NCBI GenBank assembly: GCA_030550695.1
Contig: JAUQOX010000008.1
Location: forward strand, 1 to 24,785
Direction: 5' to 3'
Length of the DNA: 24,785 bases
Origin: Gemmatimonadota bacterium
GTDB lineage: Bacteria > Gemmatimonadota > Gemmatimonadetes > Longimicrobiales > Gaopeijiaceae
Of the stretch, positions 1-6,852 are shown in pieces (position 1 is the stretch's first letter; every line of letters begins with the position of its first letter). Position numbers and translations under genes: made by a program. The notes under the pieces were generated by a model. It saw nothing but the letters and a program-made list of their open reading frames with translations, was not told the DNA's origin and made no database searches.

Positions 1-2
1 GC

Positions 3-1637
3 GGCGCCGCCGGCAGCGGTTCCGGCGGCGCTTCCCCGGGGGCCGGCGGTCAGGCGAGCCGCCCTTCGGAGGTGGTGGTGGAACTGCAGGGAATCCAGCG
101 GCGGATCGTTCCTGCGCCTAACCTACCGGCCCGCAACTATCAGCGTCTGGTGGAAGGACCGGAGGGGAGGATCTTCGTCCTGGAGACGCCTCCCCGGGGT
201 CAGGGGCTGACCCTCCATCGCTACAGCCTCGAGGACCGCGAAGCCGTGGAGTTCCTCACCGGCGTGGTTTCGGCCTCGGCCTCCCACGATCGGAAGAAGC
301 TTTTGGTGCGGGTGGGGAGCAACTGGAGCGTCGTGGACGCCGGCGGCGCGCCCCCCCGGGACGGCGGCAAGCGGCTGAACACGGGCGACTTACGGATGCT
401 GGTGGACCCCCGGGCCGAATACACCCAGATGCTCCGGGAGGGTTGGCGGTTCATGCGGGACTTCCTCTACGTGGACAACGTCCACGGGGCGCCGTGGGAT
501 GAGGTGTGGCGTTGGTATTCCGCCTGGCTCCCCGACATCAACCACCGGTCGGATTTCAACTACCTGCTGGACATGCTTTCCGGGGAGGTGGCCGTGGGGC
601 ACTCTTACGTGTCGGGGGGCGATTACCCCAGCCTGGGGAGCCCCCGGACCGGCCTGTTGGGGGTGGACCTGGAGGAGGTGGAGGGGTTCTATCGGATCCG
701 GCGGATCTACACCGGCGAGAGCTGGAACCCCGACCTGGTGGGGCCCCTGGCCCACCCCGGCATGGGGGTGAAGGAAGGGGATTTCCTGGTGGGGATCGAG
801 GGCCGGGACCTCCGGGCCCCCACGAACCCCTACATGTTGTTGGAGGGCACCGCGGGGCGCACCATCCGGGTCCGGATCAACGACCGCCCGGCCTTCGAGG
901 GAGCCCGGGAGATCTTCGTCCAGCCGGTGGCCAGCGAAAGCCAGCTCCGGACCTGGGCGTGGGTCATGGACAACCAGAGGAAGGTGGACGAACTGAGCAA
1001 CGGGAAGCTGGCTTACGTTTGGCTCCCCAACACGGGCCAAGGGGGCTACCAGTACTTCAACCGTCTCTATTTCGCCCAGCAGGACCGCCAAGGGGCCGTC
1101 ATTGACGAGCGGGACAACGGGGGAGGCTCGGCGGCCGACTACATCGTGGAGGTCCTGAACCGGCGGCTCACGGGCTACTTCAACTCCCGGGCCGCCGACC
1201 GTCGGCCGTTTACCCAGCCCATGGCGGGTCTGTGGGGCCCCAAGGTCATGATCATCAACGAACGAGCCGGCTCCGGGGGGGATCTTCTGCCCTACCTGTT
1301 CCGTTTCCACGGCATCGGGCCCTTGGTGGGCACCCGCACGTGGGGCGGTTTGGTGGGCACCTGGGACACACCTCCCTTGGTGGACGGAGGAAGGTTCGTC
1401 GCCCCTCGGGGTGGGTTCTTCGACGTGGAGGGTCGTTGGGCCGTGGAGGGGGAGGGAGTGGCTCCGGACATCGAGGTGCGGAACGACCCCAAGGAGGTAG
1501 CCGCCGGGCGGGACCCCCAGCTGGAAGCTGCCGTGGCCGAGGCCCTGCGGTTGCTGGAGACCCGGCGGGTGGAGCTCAAGCCCGAGCCCCCGGCCCCGGT
1601 GCGCTGGCGGCGGCCCGGGGGGGGAGGGGGGCGGTAG
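3..1637 (+). CDS. Tricorn-type S41 peptidase, C-terminal part (5' truncated by window edge)
   Basis: The frame is open from the window edge, so the N-terminal beta-propellers lie outside. It starts in a Gly/Ser/Ala-rich stretch, like the linker ahead of the tricorn C1 domain. A GTG at 72 exists but is probably internal. Counting from it, a C1-like region holds GHSYV (His near residue 177, the expected catalytic His). A PDZ domain covers about 195-275 (GVKEGDFLVGIEG). The C2 core holds NERAGSGGDLLPYLF with the putative nucleophile Ser near 401 (codon 1272-1274), then RTWGGLVG, then VEGEGVAPDIEV with the expected catalytic Glu near 459. Known tricorn proteins degrade peptides produced by the proteasome or other proteases. 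Here the residue after the nucleophile is Gly, where I recall Asp in the archaeal enzyme. The stop lies 3 bases before the next gene. The family call is firm; the substrate is not known. Confidence 0.9.
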   Translation, partial: GAAGSGSGGASPGAGGQASRPSEVVVELQGIQRRIVPAPNLPARNYQRLVEGPEGRIFVLETPPRGQGLTLHRYSLEDREAVEFLTGVVSASASHDRKKLLVRVGSNWSVVDAGGAPPRDGGKRLNTGDLRMLVDPRAEYTQMLREGWRFMRDFLYVDNVHGAPWDEVWRWYSAWLPDINHRSDFNYLLDMLSGEVAVGHSYVSGGDYPSLGSPRTGLLGVDLEEVEGFYRIRRIYTGESWNPDLVGPLAHPGMGVKEGDFLVGIEGRDLRAPTNPYMLLEGTAGRTIRVRINDRPAFEGAREIFVQPVASESQLRTWAWVMDNQRKVDELSNGKLAYVWLPNTGQGGYQYFNRLYFAQQDRQGAVIDERDNGGGSAADYIVEVLNRRLTGYFNSRAADRRPFTQPMAGLWGPKVMIINERAGSGGDLLPYLFRFHGIGPLVGTRTWGGLVGTWDTPPLVDGGRFVAPRGGFFDVEGRWAVEGEGVAPDIEVRNDPKEVAAGRDPQLEAAVAEALRLLETRRVELKPEPPAPVRWRRPGGGGGR

Positions 1638-1640
1638 GCC

Positions 1641-2675
1641 GTGGGGGCTCTAGCTTCGCCCCGGGTCCTGGTTGCGGCGGAACTCCGAGATCTTCTCCCC
1701 CCCGATCCCCTTCCCGGCTACGAGGTGTGCTGGATCGCCGCGGAAGAGCCCACCCCGCAAGGGGACTTCGTCGGGTTCGTTACCCTTTTGCGGCGGAAGA
1801 TCGGTGAGGCGGAGCTGGACGGGTTGCCGGAACTCAAGGTCCTGGCCCAGTGCGCCGTGGGTTACGACAACCTGGACATCGGGGCGGCCATCCGCCGGGG
1901 GGTCGTGGTGACCCACACCCCGGGGGTGTTGACGGAGGCCACCGCCGACCTGACGTGGGCCCTGATCCTGGCCGTGGCCCGAAGGCTCAAGGAGGGACAG
2001 GAGATGATCGCCTCGGGGCGTTGGACGGCTTGGGCCCCCACCCAGCTCCTGGGCATGGAACTCCAGGGGGCCACCCTGGGGATCGTGGGGGCGGGACGGA
2101 TCGGGCAAGCCGTGGGGAGGAGGGGAGTGGCTTTCGGCATGCGCCTCCTCTACGCCGACCCGGAGGCCAAAGGGGAGTTCGAAAACCGGACCGGAGCGGT
2201 ACGGAAAGACCTGGACGAGCTTTTGGCCGAAAGCGACGTGGTCACCCTCCACGTGCCATCCCTGCCCGGGACCCAGGGGCTCTTGGACGCCGCCAGGCTG
2301 GAGCGGATGAAGCCTGGGGCCCTCCTCATCAATACGGCCCGGGGAGATGTGGTGGACGAGAAGGCCCTCATCGCGGCGCTCCAGGAGGGGAGGTTGGGGG
2401 GGGTGGGGCTGGACGTGTACCGGGACGAGCCCCAGGTGCCCCCCGAGCTGGTGGCCCATCCCCGGGCCGTCTGCCTGCCCCACATCGGGAGCGCCACCCA
2501 CGCCACCCGAAGGAGAATGGCCGAACTGGCCCTGGCCAACGCCCGGGCGGTCCTGGAGGGGCGGGCGCCGCCGACGCCGGTGGAGGGAACCTGGCCTCCC
2601 CGGCTGCGTCCCGGGGCTTTGCCGGGCGGTGGGGGCGGGGAGAAGGGTCGGGCTCGGGGGGATGAGGACCGCTGA
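1641..2675 (+). CDS. D-2-hydroxyacid dehydrogenase (glyoxylate/hydroxypyruvate reductase-like)
   Basis: NAD(P)-dependent reduction of a 2-keto acid, 344 aa, close to the family's usual 310-340. The Rossmann motif GIVGAGRIGQAVG starts near residue 149. An Asp follows the second strand (LLYADPEAK), which favours NAD over NADP. The catalytic triad of the family is visible: Arg234 in NTARGDVVDEKAL, Glu263 in DVYRDEP and His281 in LPHIGSATHATR. The pattern resembles GyaR-type glyoxylate reductases more than phosphoglycerate dehydrogenases, and there is no ACT domain. The GTG start lies 3 bases after the protease stop, with a purine-rich GGAGGGGGG tract 9 bases upstream, so the two genes are probably co-transcribed. 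The C-terminal 25 residues are low-complexity Gly/Arg. The exact substrate cannot be told from sequence. Confidence 0.9.
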   Translation: MGALASPRVLVAAELRDLLPPDPLPGYEVCWIAAEEPTPQGDFVGFVTLLRRKIGEAELDGLPELKVLAQCAVGYDNLDIGAAIRRGVVVTHTPGVLTEATADLTWALILAVARRLKEGQEMIASGRWTAWAPTQLLGMELQGATLGIVGAGRIGQAVGRRGVAFGMRLLYADPEAKGEFENRTGAVRKDLDELLAESDVVTLHVPSLPGTQGLLDAARLERMKPGALLINTARGDVVDEKALIAALQEGRLGGVGLDVYRDEPQVPPELVAHPRAVCLPHIGSATHATRRRMAELALANARAVLEGRAPPTPVEGTWPPRLRPGALPGGGGGEKGRARGDEDR

Positions 2676-2685
2676 GGGGGAGGGG

Positions 2686-3414
2686 CTAGGGACGGGGCTG
2701 CCTCTGGTGGGGTGTTGCCCAAGGAAACCGGGGGAGGGGAGCGGGGTCAGGGTGGAGGAAGAGGTGCTGGAAGGCCTGCCAGGCGCTTTCCCCCACGGTG
2801 CCGAGGACGCCCACGGGGAGGCCCTCCGCCGACGACGCCAAGGGGAACCCCCCGGGAAGGTCAGCCAAGAAGGCACGGATCTTCTCCAGGCGTTGCTGCA
2901 CCCATTCCAGGGCTTCGTTCCCTGCCAGCCAGGTGGGGATTTCCCAGAGGAGGTTTTCCGGCTCGATGCGGTAGATCCAGCAGTCACCGGGGTCCTGGGG
3001 CCCGGCCCATCCCCTTTCCTGGCAAGCGTGGGGATTCACCTCCCGGATGTACCCGCTCACGGGCGAGAAAACCTCCAGCTCCCTGCCTCGGCTCTGGATC
3101 CGGAGCACCGGCTTCCCCCGGGCGACATGCCAACCTTCCGGGGTCACTCCGAAACGGTAGGGGGAGCCGACGAGGCTGATCACCAGAGGATGGATGCCCA
3201 GGAGCAAGCCGCCGTCGGGGAGGAGCCGGACCCAGGTGAAGGTATGGGGCTGGAGATAAGCGTCCTCAGGCAACCGGCGAGCCGCTTCCGAGGGGGGAAG
3301 GGGATCGGGGAGGTGGGGCTCCACAGCCTGCCGGCGCACCCTGGGCCGCTCCACGAGGAGGTAGTGGAGGAGGAGGCCGGCGGCAGCACACCCCAGGAAG
3401 AGGGCGGTCAACAT
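2686..3414 (-). CDS. Membrane-anchored GcvH-like (lipoyl-fold) protein lacking the lipoyl lysine
   Basis: 242 aa. An N-terminal hydrophobic helix (about residues 3-21) is followed by basic residues, so it is probably a membrane anchor. Residues about 60-175 align with glycine-cleavage H protein: FSPVSGYIREVN matches the APVSGEIVAVN turn and CWIYRIE matches GWIFKIK. In real GcvH the motif ESVKAASDIYAPVSG carries the lipoylated Lys. Counting back from PVSG, that position is Gly110 here (codon 3085-3087), preceded by Arg, so lipoylation at the usual site is not possible. The protein is longer than the usual 125-130 aa H protein. The ATG is chosen for its GGAGAGGG Shine-Dalgarno and because it starts the hydrophobic segment. 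It is the last gene of a minus-strand run with the nitroreductase and FAD oxidase, 125 bases after the nitroreductase. Its function is unknown; a scaffold or protein-interaction role is inference. Confidence 0.75.
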   Translation of the reverse strand: MLTALFLGCAAAGLLLHYLLVERPRVRRQAVEPHLPDPLPPSEAARRLPEDAYLQPHTFTWVRLLPDGGLLLGIHPLVISLVGSPYRFGVTPEGWHVARGKPVLRIQSRGRELEVFSPVSGYIREVNPHACQERGWAGPQDPGDCWIYRIEPENLLWEIPTWLAGNEALEWVQQRLEKIRAFLADLPGGFPLASSAEGLPVGVLGTVGESAWQAFQHLFLHPDPAPLPRFPWATPHQRQPRP

Positions 3415-3539
3415 TTCCCTCTCCTCTACACCCGGGTTCCGAGGGGCGGGAAGGGAGTCTTCCATCCCCCTTTGAACTTCAACCTGGGCAAGTTCTGTGC
3501 CCCCACAAAGGGCTGGAGGCCCTCCGCCCCCCGAACCCC

Positions 3540-4367
3540 TCAGTCCCCTGCCGAAGTCCGGGGGTACCCCACTGGGACCAGGGCCAAGACCTCTTCGGGG
3601 GAAGGGATTCCCACGACCTCCCCCACCTGGGCATCGTGGAACGCCCCTACGAAGACCCCGCCGAGGCCCAGGGCGACGGCCTGCAACAGGAGATTCTCCA
3701 CCGCGGCGCCGACCTCCATGTGCACGTAACGGGGAGCCCGCTCCCCATAACGAGCCGCCGTGCGGCTCACCACGGCGGACACCACGAAGACCGCGGGGGC
3801 GGAAGACAGGGAGGCCTGGTTCAAAGCTGCCCGGGCCAGATCTCCCCTCCGGTCGCCCCCGGCCACAGGGTGCAGGAGGTGGCGAGCCGGCTCGTACCGA
3901 TACACCCCCGCGGCCAGGCCCTCCACCTTCCCCGCCACCACGTAGAGCTCCAACGGATACAAGGCGCCCGCGGACGGAGCGGTCCGGAGGGCCGGACGGC
4001 TCCCCGAGGCCGGCTGGGTAACCCCCTGGGCGGCCCAAAGGAGCTGGGCCAGATCCCGAAGGCCGAGGCTCCGGTCTTCGAAGCTTCGCACGGACCGCCT
4101 GAGGGCCAGGGCCTTCCCCACCGGCAGGCCCCCGGCGGTGTCGGGTGGGGGGAGGGGCTTGGCCTCCTGATGCGACGAAACATCCTGCCGTCCGAGGGAC
4201 CTTTGGGACATCCTTCCCTCCTTGCCGAAGTCTTCGGCGGCCCAGCAGGCGCCGAGGGGGGGGCCTTGGGGTGGCGGGGCGGGGAGCCCGAGGGTGCCGG
4301 GGGGAGGGCCCCCGCCCGGCAGGAAGAGGGGAGCGAACAAGCAGACGAGAACGGGACAACGGGACAT
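3540..4367 (-). CDS. SagB/ThcOx-type nitroreductase-family protein
   Basis: 275 aa. The first 20 residues (MSRCPVLVCLFAPLFLPGGG) look like a signal peptide or anchor, followed by a Pro/Gly-rich spacer to about residue 80. The nitroreductase domain opens with ALRRSVRSFEDRSL (about 88-101), whose Arg-Arg-Ser is the usual FMN-phosphate contact. It continues with PSAGALYPLELYVV (about 131-144), a signature of the SagB/thiazole-oxidase branch, and ends with a Gly/Val-rich segment before VALVPVGYP. Members oxidise azolines in peptide natural products or act on other small substrates with FMN. No cyclodehydratase (YcaO) or precursor peptide is seen here, so thiazole formation is not supported. It starts 32 bases after the FAD oxidase stop, which suggests an operon. 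The start could instead be the internal ATG at MSQRSLG (residue 53), giving a cytoplasmic form. Confidence 0.75.
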   Translation of the reverse strand: MSRCPVLVCLFAPLFLPGGGPPPGTLGLPAPPPQGPPLGACWAAEDFGKEGRMSQRSLGRQDVSSHQEAKPLPPPDTAGGLPVGKALALRRSVRSFEDRSLGLRDLAQLLWAAQGVTQPASGSRPALRTAPSAGALYPLELYVVAGKVEGLAAGVYRYEPARHLLHPVAGGDRRGDLARAALNQASLSSAPAVFVVSAVVSRTAARYGERAPRYVHMEVGAAVENLLLQAVALGLGGVFVGAFHDAQVGEVVGIPSPEEVLALVPVGYPRTSAGD

Positions 4368-4399
4368 GGCAACCTGCCTTTCTGGCCCACGGCAACGGC

Positions 4400-5674
4400 C
4401 TAGACCACGTTCTCCTCCTTGAGGGGTTCTCCCAGCGCGATGCGGCCGAACCCCAGCCGCTCCACCTTCAAGGTCCGGTACTCCCCGAAGAGGATCCCTT
4501 CCGCCACGGCAAGGCCCACGGCGGGGGCCTGTTGGAGACCGTGGCCCGAAAAGCCGGCGGCCAGGAAGAAGTTCGGGAGCTGGGGGCAAGGCCCCAGAAT
4601 GCCGTTTTGATCCAGCGTGTTGAATTCGTACAGGCCCGCCCACGACGACATGAGCTTGACGGCTTGAAAGGCCGGGACCCGGCGGGCCAGGGAGGGCCAG
4701 ACCTTCTCGTAGAACAGGGACTCGTCCACCCCCAGGTCGAAGGTGTCGGGGTCGCGGTGGGGTGGGGGAGAAACGCCGCACAGGAACCCGTCGCCTTCCG
4801 GCCGGAAGTACACGCCCGAAGGGTCCACCACCAGGGGGCAACCGGGGAGGGGGTCCCGGCAACGGATCCGGTAGACCATGCGCTTCCTGGGGCGCACCGG
4901 CAGGTCACCGATGCCGGCCATGGCCGCCACCAGGGCGGCCCGAGGCCCGGCGGCGTTCACCACCGTGCCCGTGGCCATCCGACCTTGGCGGGCCAGGGTC
5001 ACCCCCAGCACCCGGCCCTCTGCGGTGTGGACAGCCACCACCTCGTCGGTCAGGTAGACCACCCCCAAGGCCCTGGCCTTGCGCTTCAGGGCCTGGAGAA
5101 GGGAGTAGGGGTCCAGCCACCCTTCCCCCCGCAACCCCAGGGATCCCGCCGCCAAGTCCTGCGTTTCCAGCCAAGGGAAGCGGTCCTTCAACTGGGCGGG
5201 CGTGAGGAGGACCACCTCTGCCCCCAGGGCTTTCTGAAGGGCATGGTTCCTTTCCAAAACCGAAAGGCCTTTGGCGGTGGCCAGGAAAAGATACCCGGCC
5301 TCGGTGAACCCCAGGTCGGGCGCCTCGCCCTCCACGGTCAGGAGTTCCGGAGCGCGCCGGAGAAAACGGGCCGAAAAAGCGGAAAGGAGAATGTTTTCGG
5401 GGGTGGAGAACTGTTGGCGTATCCCTCCCACCGACAGGGTGGTGGAGGCCTGGGCATAGGTGGGATCCCGTTCCACCACCACCACCCTGAGCCCCCCCGG
5501 GACCCGAGCTTCCCCGTCCCCCCCGGACAGCAGCGCCCCGCCCTCGCCCACCCTGAGGCTCCCCGTGTCCAGAGCCGCCAGGAAATAGGCCACTGCGCTT
5601 CCCAGGATGCCCCCCCCGATGATGAGGACATCGCAAGGGGAGGGGAAAGACCCGGCGAACGGGATTCGGTCCAT
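4400..5674 (-). CDS. FAD-dependent amine/amino-acid oxidoreductase (DAO/FOXRED1-like)
   Basis: 424 aa. The FAD-binding dinucleotide motif DVLIIGGGILGSAVAYFLA (about 15-33) is near the N-terminus. VVNAAGP, a common DAO-family FAD/substrate motif, lies mid-protein. GVYFRPEGDGFLCG and the C-terminal FFLAAGFSGHGLQQAPAVG complete the glycine/sarcosine oxidase-like fold. Family members oxidise secondary or D-amino acids (sarcosine, glycine, proline derivatives) to imines and pass electrons to O2 or a quinone. The substrate is not determinable here. The ATG is supported by a GGGGAGGAG Shine-Dalgarno directly upstream. It is the first gene of the minus-strand group with the SagB-type flavoprotein and the GcvH-like protein. 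If the substrate is a glycine derivative, the H-like protein next door may be relevant, but that is inference. Confidence 0.85.
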   Translation of the reverse strand: MDRIPFAGSFPSPCDVLIIGGGILGSAVAYFLAALDTGSLRVGEGGALLSGGDGEARVPGGLRVVVVERDPTYAQASTTLSVGGIRQQFSTPENILLSAFSARFLRRAPELLTVEGEAPDLGFTEAGYLFLATAKGLSVLERNHALQKALGAEVVLLTPAQLKDRFPWLETQDLAAGSLGLRGEGWLDPYSLLQALKRKARALGVVYLTDEVVAVHTAEGRVLGVTLARQGRMATGTVVNAAGPRAALVAAMAGIGDLPVRPRKRMVYRIRCRDPLPGCPLVVDPSGVYFRPEGDGFLCGVSPPPHRDPDTFDLGVDESLFYEKVWPSLARRVPAFQAVKLMSSWAGLYEFNTLDQNGILGPCPQLPNFFLAAGFSGHGLQQAPAVGLAVAEGILFGEYRTLKVERLGFGRIALGEPLKEENVV

Positions 5675-6038
5675 GCTCCTCCCCGGAGGGAACGGTCCGG
5701 CGACCCGGGGCTCCGAGGGCCGGCGGCCAAGAACAGGCCGCGCCCCTTGCCGTCCACCGGACAGGGGAAGGGTGCCGGCTCCGCAAGCCGACCGGGTCCC
5801 CCGTTGGATGGTAAGGGGCTCGCGGCCCCGGGGAAAGATGAGGGGCCCCGGGGCCAAGCTGTCCGAGCCGGCGGAAGGGGCCGCCCCCTGGCCGCTCGGG
5901 CCTTTGGCCTGCCGGGGGTTGGGACACGGCAACAGCCACGGCCGCCCCCTGGCCGCTCGGGGCTTTGGGGCGTACGATTGGTGCCGACGCGGTGGCAGGG
6001 GGGGGCGGTTCGCAAGGACGAGGAAGAAGGAGGGAGCG
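5675..6038. promoter_or_regulatory. Divergent intergenic region (364 bases)
   Basis: This region separates the minus-strand FAD oxidase start from the plus-strand cyclophilin start, so it should carry promoters for both directions. I see no convincing -35/-10 pair; the sequence is almost uniformly GC-rich. Its only clear structure is a 29-base direct repeat (separate entry). Open frames crossing it look like compositional shadows. No RNA gene is recognisable. Confidence 0.5.
5879..5968 (+). repeat. Pair of 29-base direct repeats, 61-base period
   Basis: Copy 1 is 5879-5907 and copy 2 is 5940-5968. Both begin GGCCGCCCCCTGGCCGCTCG and run on through CTTTGG with one mismatch (C at 5901, G at 5962). 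The spacing of 61 bases is close to six helical turns, which would put bound proteins on the same face of DNA. The second copy lies about 70 bases upstream of the cyclophilin start. An operator is one reading; a local tandem duplication with no function is the other. Confidence 0.6.
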
Positions 6039-6710
6039 ATGCGGCGTAGCGGCGGTCTGGCTCTGGCGGTGGTCCTGGTGCTGGGAGGGTGTGGGCGTGA
6101 CCTGAGGTCTGGGGGGGCGGGGGAGGGGGAAGGGGCGGAAGGGGGGAGCCCACGGAGTGCCCTCCCGGCCCCTTCTACCGAGCCGGTTCAGGCCCCTGAG
6201 GAGTTCAAGGTCCTCTTCGAGACCAGTGCGGGCAACTTCACCATCTTGGTGGAGAGGCGGCTTGCCCCCCACGGCGCCGACCGGTTCTACGAACTGGTGA
6301 GTCAGGGGTTCTATGACGATCAGCGGTTCTTCCGGGTGGTCCCGGGCTTCGTGGTCCAGTGGGGGCTGTCGGGGAACCCGGAAGTGACGGCCCGGTGGGC
6401 CGAAGCCCGGATCCCCGACGATCCGGTGGTGGGGAGCAACGTGAGGGGGACCATCGCCTTCGCGGCCACCCGGGAACCGGGGAGCCGGACGACCCAGGTG
6501 TTCATCAACCTGGCCGACAACACCAGCCTGGACGGCATGGGCTTTGCGCCCTTCGGCAGGGTCATCGAGGGCATGGAAGCGGTGGAGGCCATCAACGCCG
6601 AGTATCGTGAGGCCCCCAACCAGGCCGAGATCCGACGGCGGGGGAACGAGTATCTGAATCGCGAGTTTCCCCGGCTGGACTACATCAAGAAGGCCTCGAT
6701 CATCCCTTAG
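6039..6710 (+). CDS. Cyclophilin-type peptidyl-prolyl cis-trans isomerase, lipoprotein
   Basis: 223 aa. A lipoprotein signal (MRRSGGLALAVVLVLGGCG) has Cys18 in the lipobox LGGC, so export and lipidation are expected. A Gly/Ser/Pro-rich linker reaches about residue 48. The cyclophilin domain follows: FETSAGNFTILVE, then RFFRVVPGFVVQWG (holding the usual active-site Arg), then TQVFINLADNTSLDGMGFAPFGRVIEGMEAV. It should catalyse prolyl isomerisation during folding of secreted proteins at the outer or inner membrane. The ATG is fixed by the lipoprotein signal and a GAAGGAGGG Shine-Dalgarno 3 bases before it. The C-terminal 45 residues are charged and continue past the usual domain end. A hairpin 12 bases after the stop suggests a single-gene transcript. 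Upstream Met codons in frame have no support. Confidence 0.9.
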   Translation: MRRSGGLALAVVLVLGGCGRDLRSGGAGEGEGAEGGSPRSALPAPSTEPVQAPEEFKVLFETSAGNFTILVERRLAPHGADRFYELVSQGFYDDQRFFRVVPGFVVQWGLSGNPEVTARWAEARIPDDPVVGSNVRGTIAFAATREPGSRTTQVFINLADNTSLDGMGFAPFGRVIEGMEAVEAINAEYREAPNQAEIRRRGNEYLNREFPRLDYIKKASIIP

Positions 6711-6722
6711 GGCAGCCGCTCT

Positions 6723-6747
6723 GGGCCAGCCGAGGGGTGGCTGGCCC
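6723..6747 (+). terminator. 9-bp perfect hairpin after the cyclophilin gene
   Basis: GGGCCAGCC (6723-6731) pairs perfectly with GGCTGGCCC (6739-6747) around a 7-base loop. It starts 12 bases after the stop codon. No T-run follows, so it is either a weak intrinsic terminator or a 3'-end stabilising structure. Confidence 0.6.
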
Positions 6748-6852
6748 GGCCCTGACATCGAGAAGGCCAGGAGGATCCGATAGGGCAGGGCCCTCGACGG
6801 GACAGGGATCGGCGGCGCGGAGACCCGGCAACTCGCGGAGAAAGGAGCCGAC

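Noticed and set aside
2347..3729. Plus-strand open frame of 460 codons
   Set aside because: It runs through the end of the dehydrogenase gene and then antisense to the GcvH-like gene. The protein is Pro/Arg/Gly-rich with no domain. It is a GC-composition shadow.
3540..4367. Thiopeptide or azoline peptide biosynthesis cluster, suggested by the SagB-like protein
   Set aside because: No YcaO cyclodehydratase, precursor peptide or leader peptidase is nearby. SagB-like proteins also occur alone.
4145..6049. Plus-strand open frame of 634 codons
   Set aside because: It is antisense to the FAD oxidase and part of the nitroreductase gene, with no recognisable motif. The minus-strand product has clear domains and a ribosome site.
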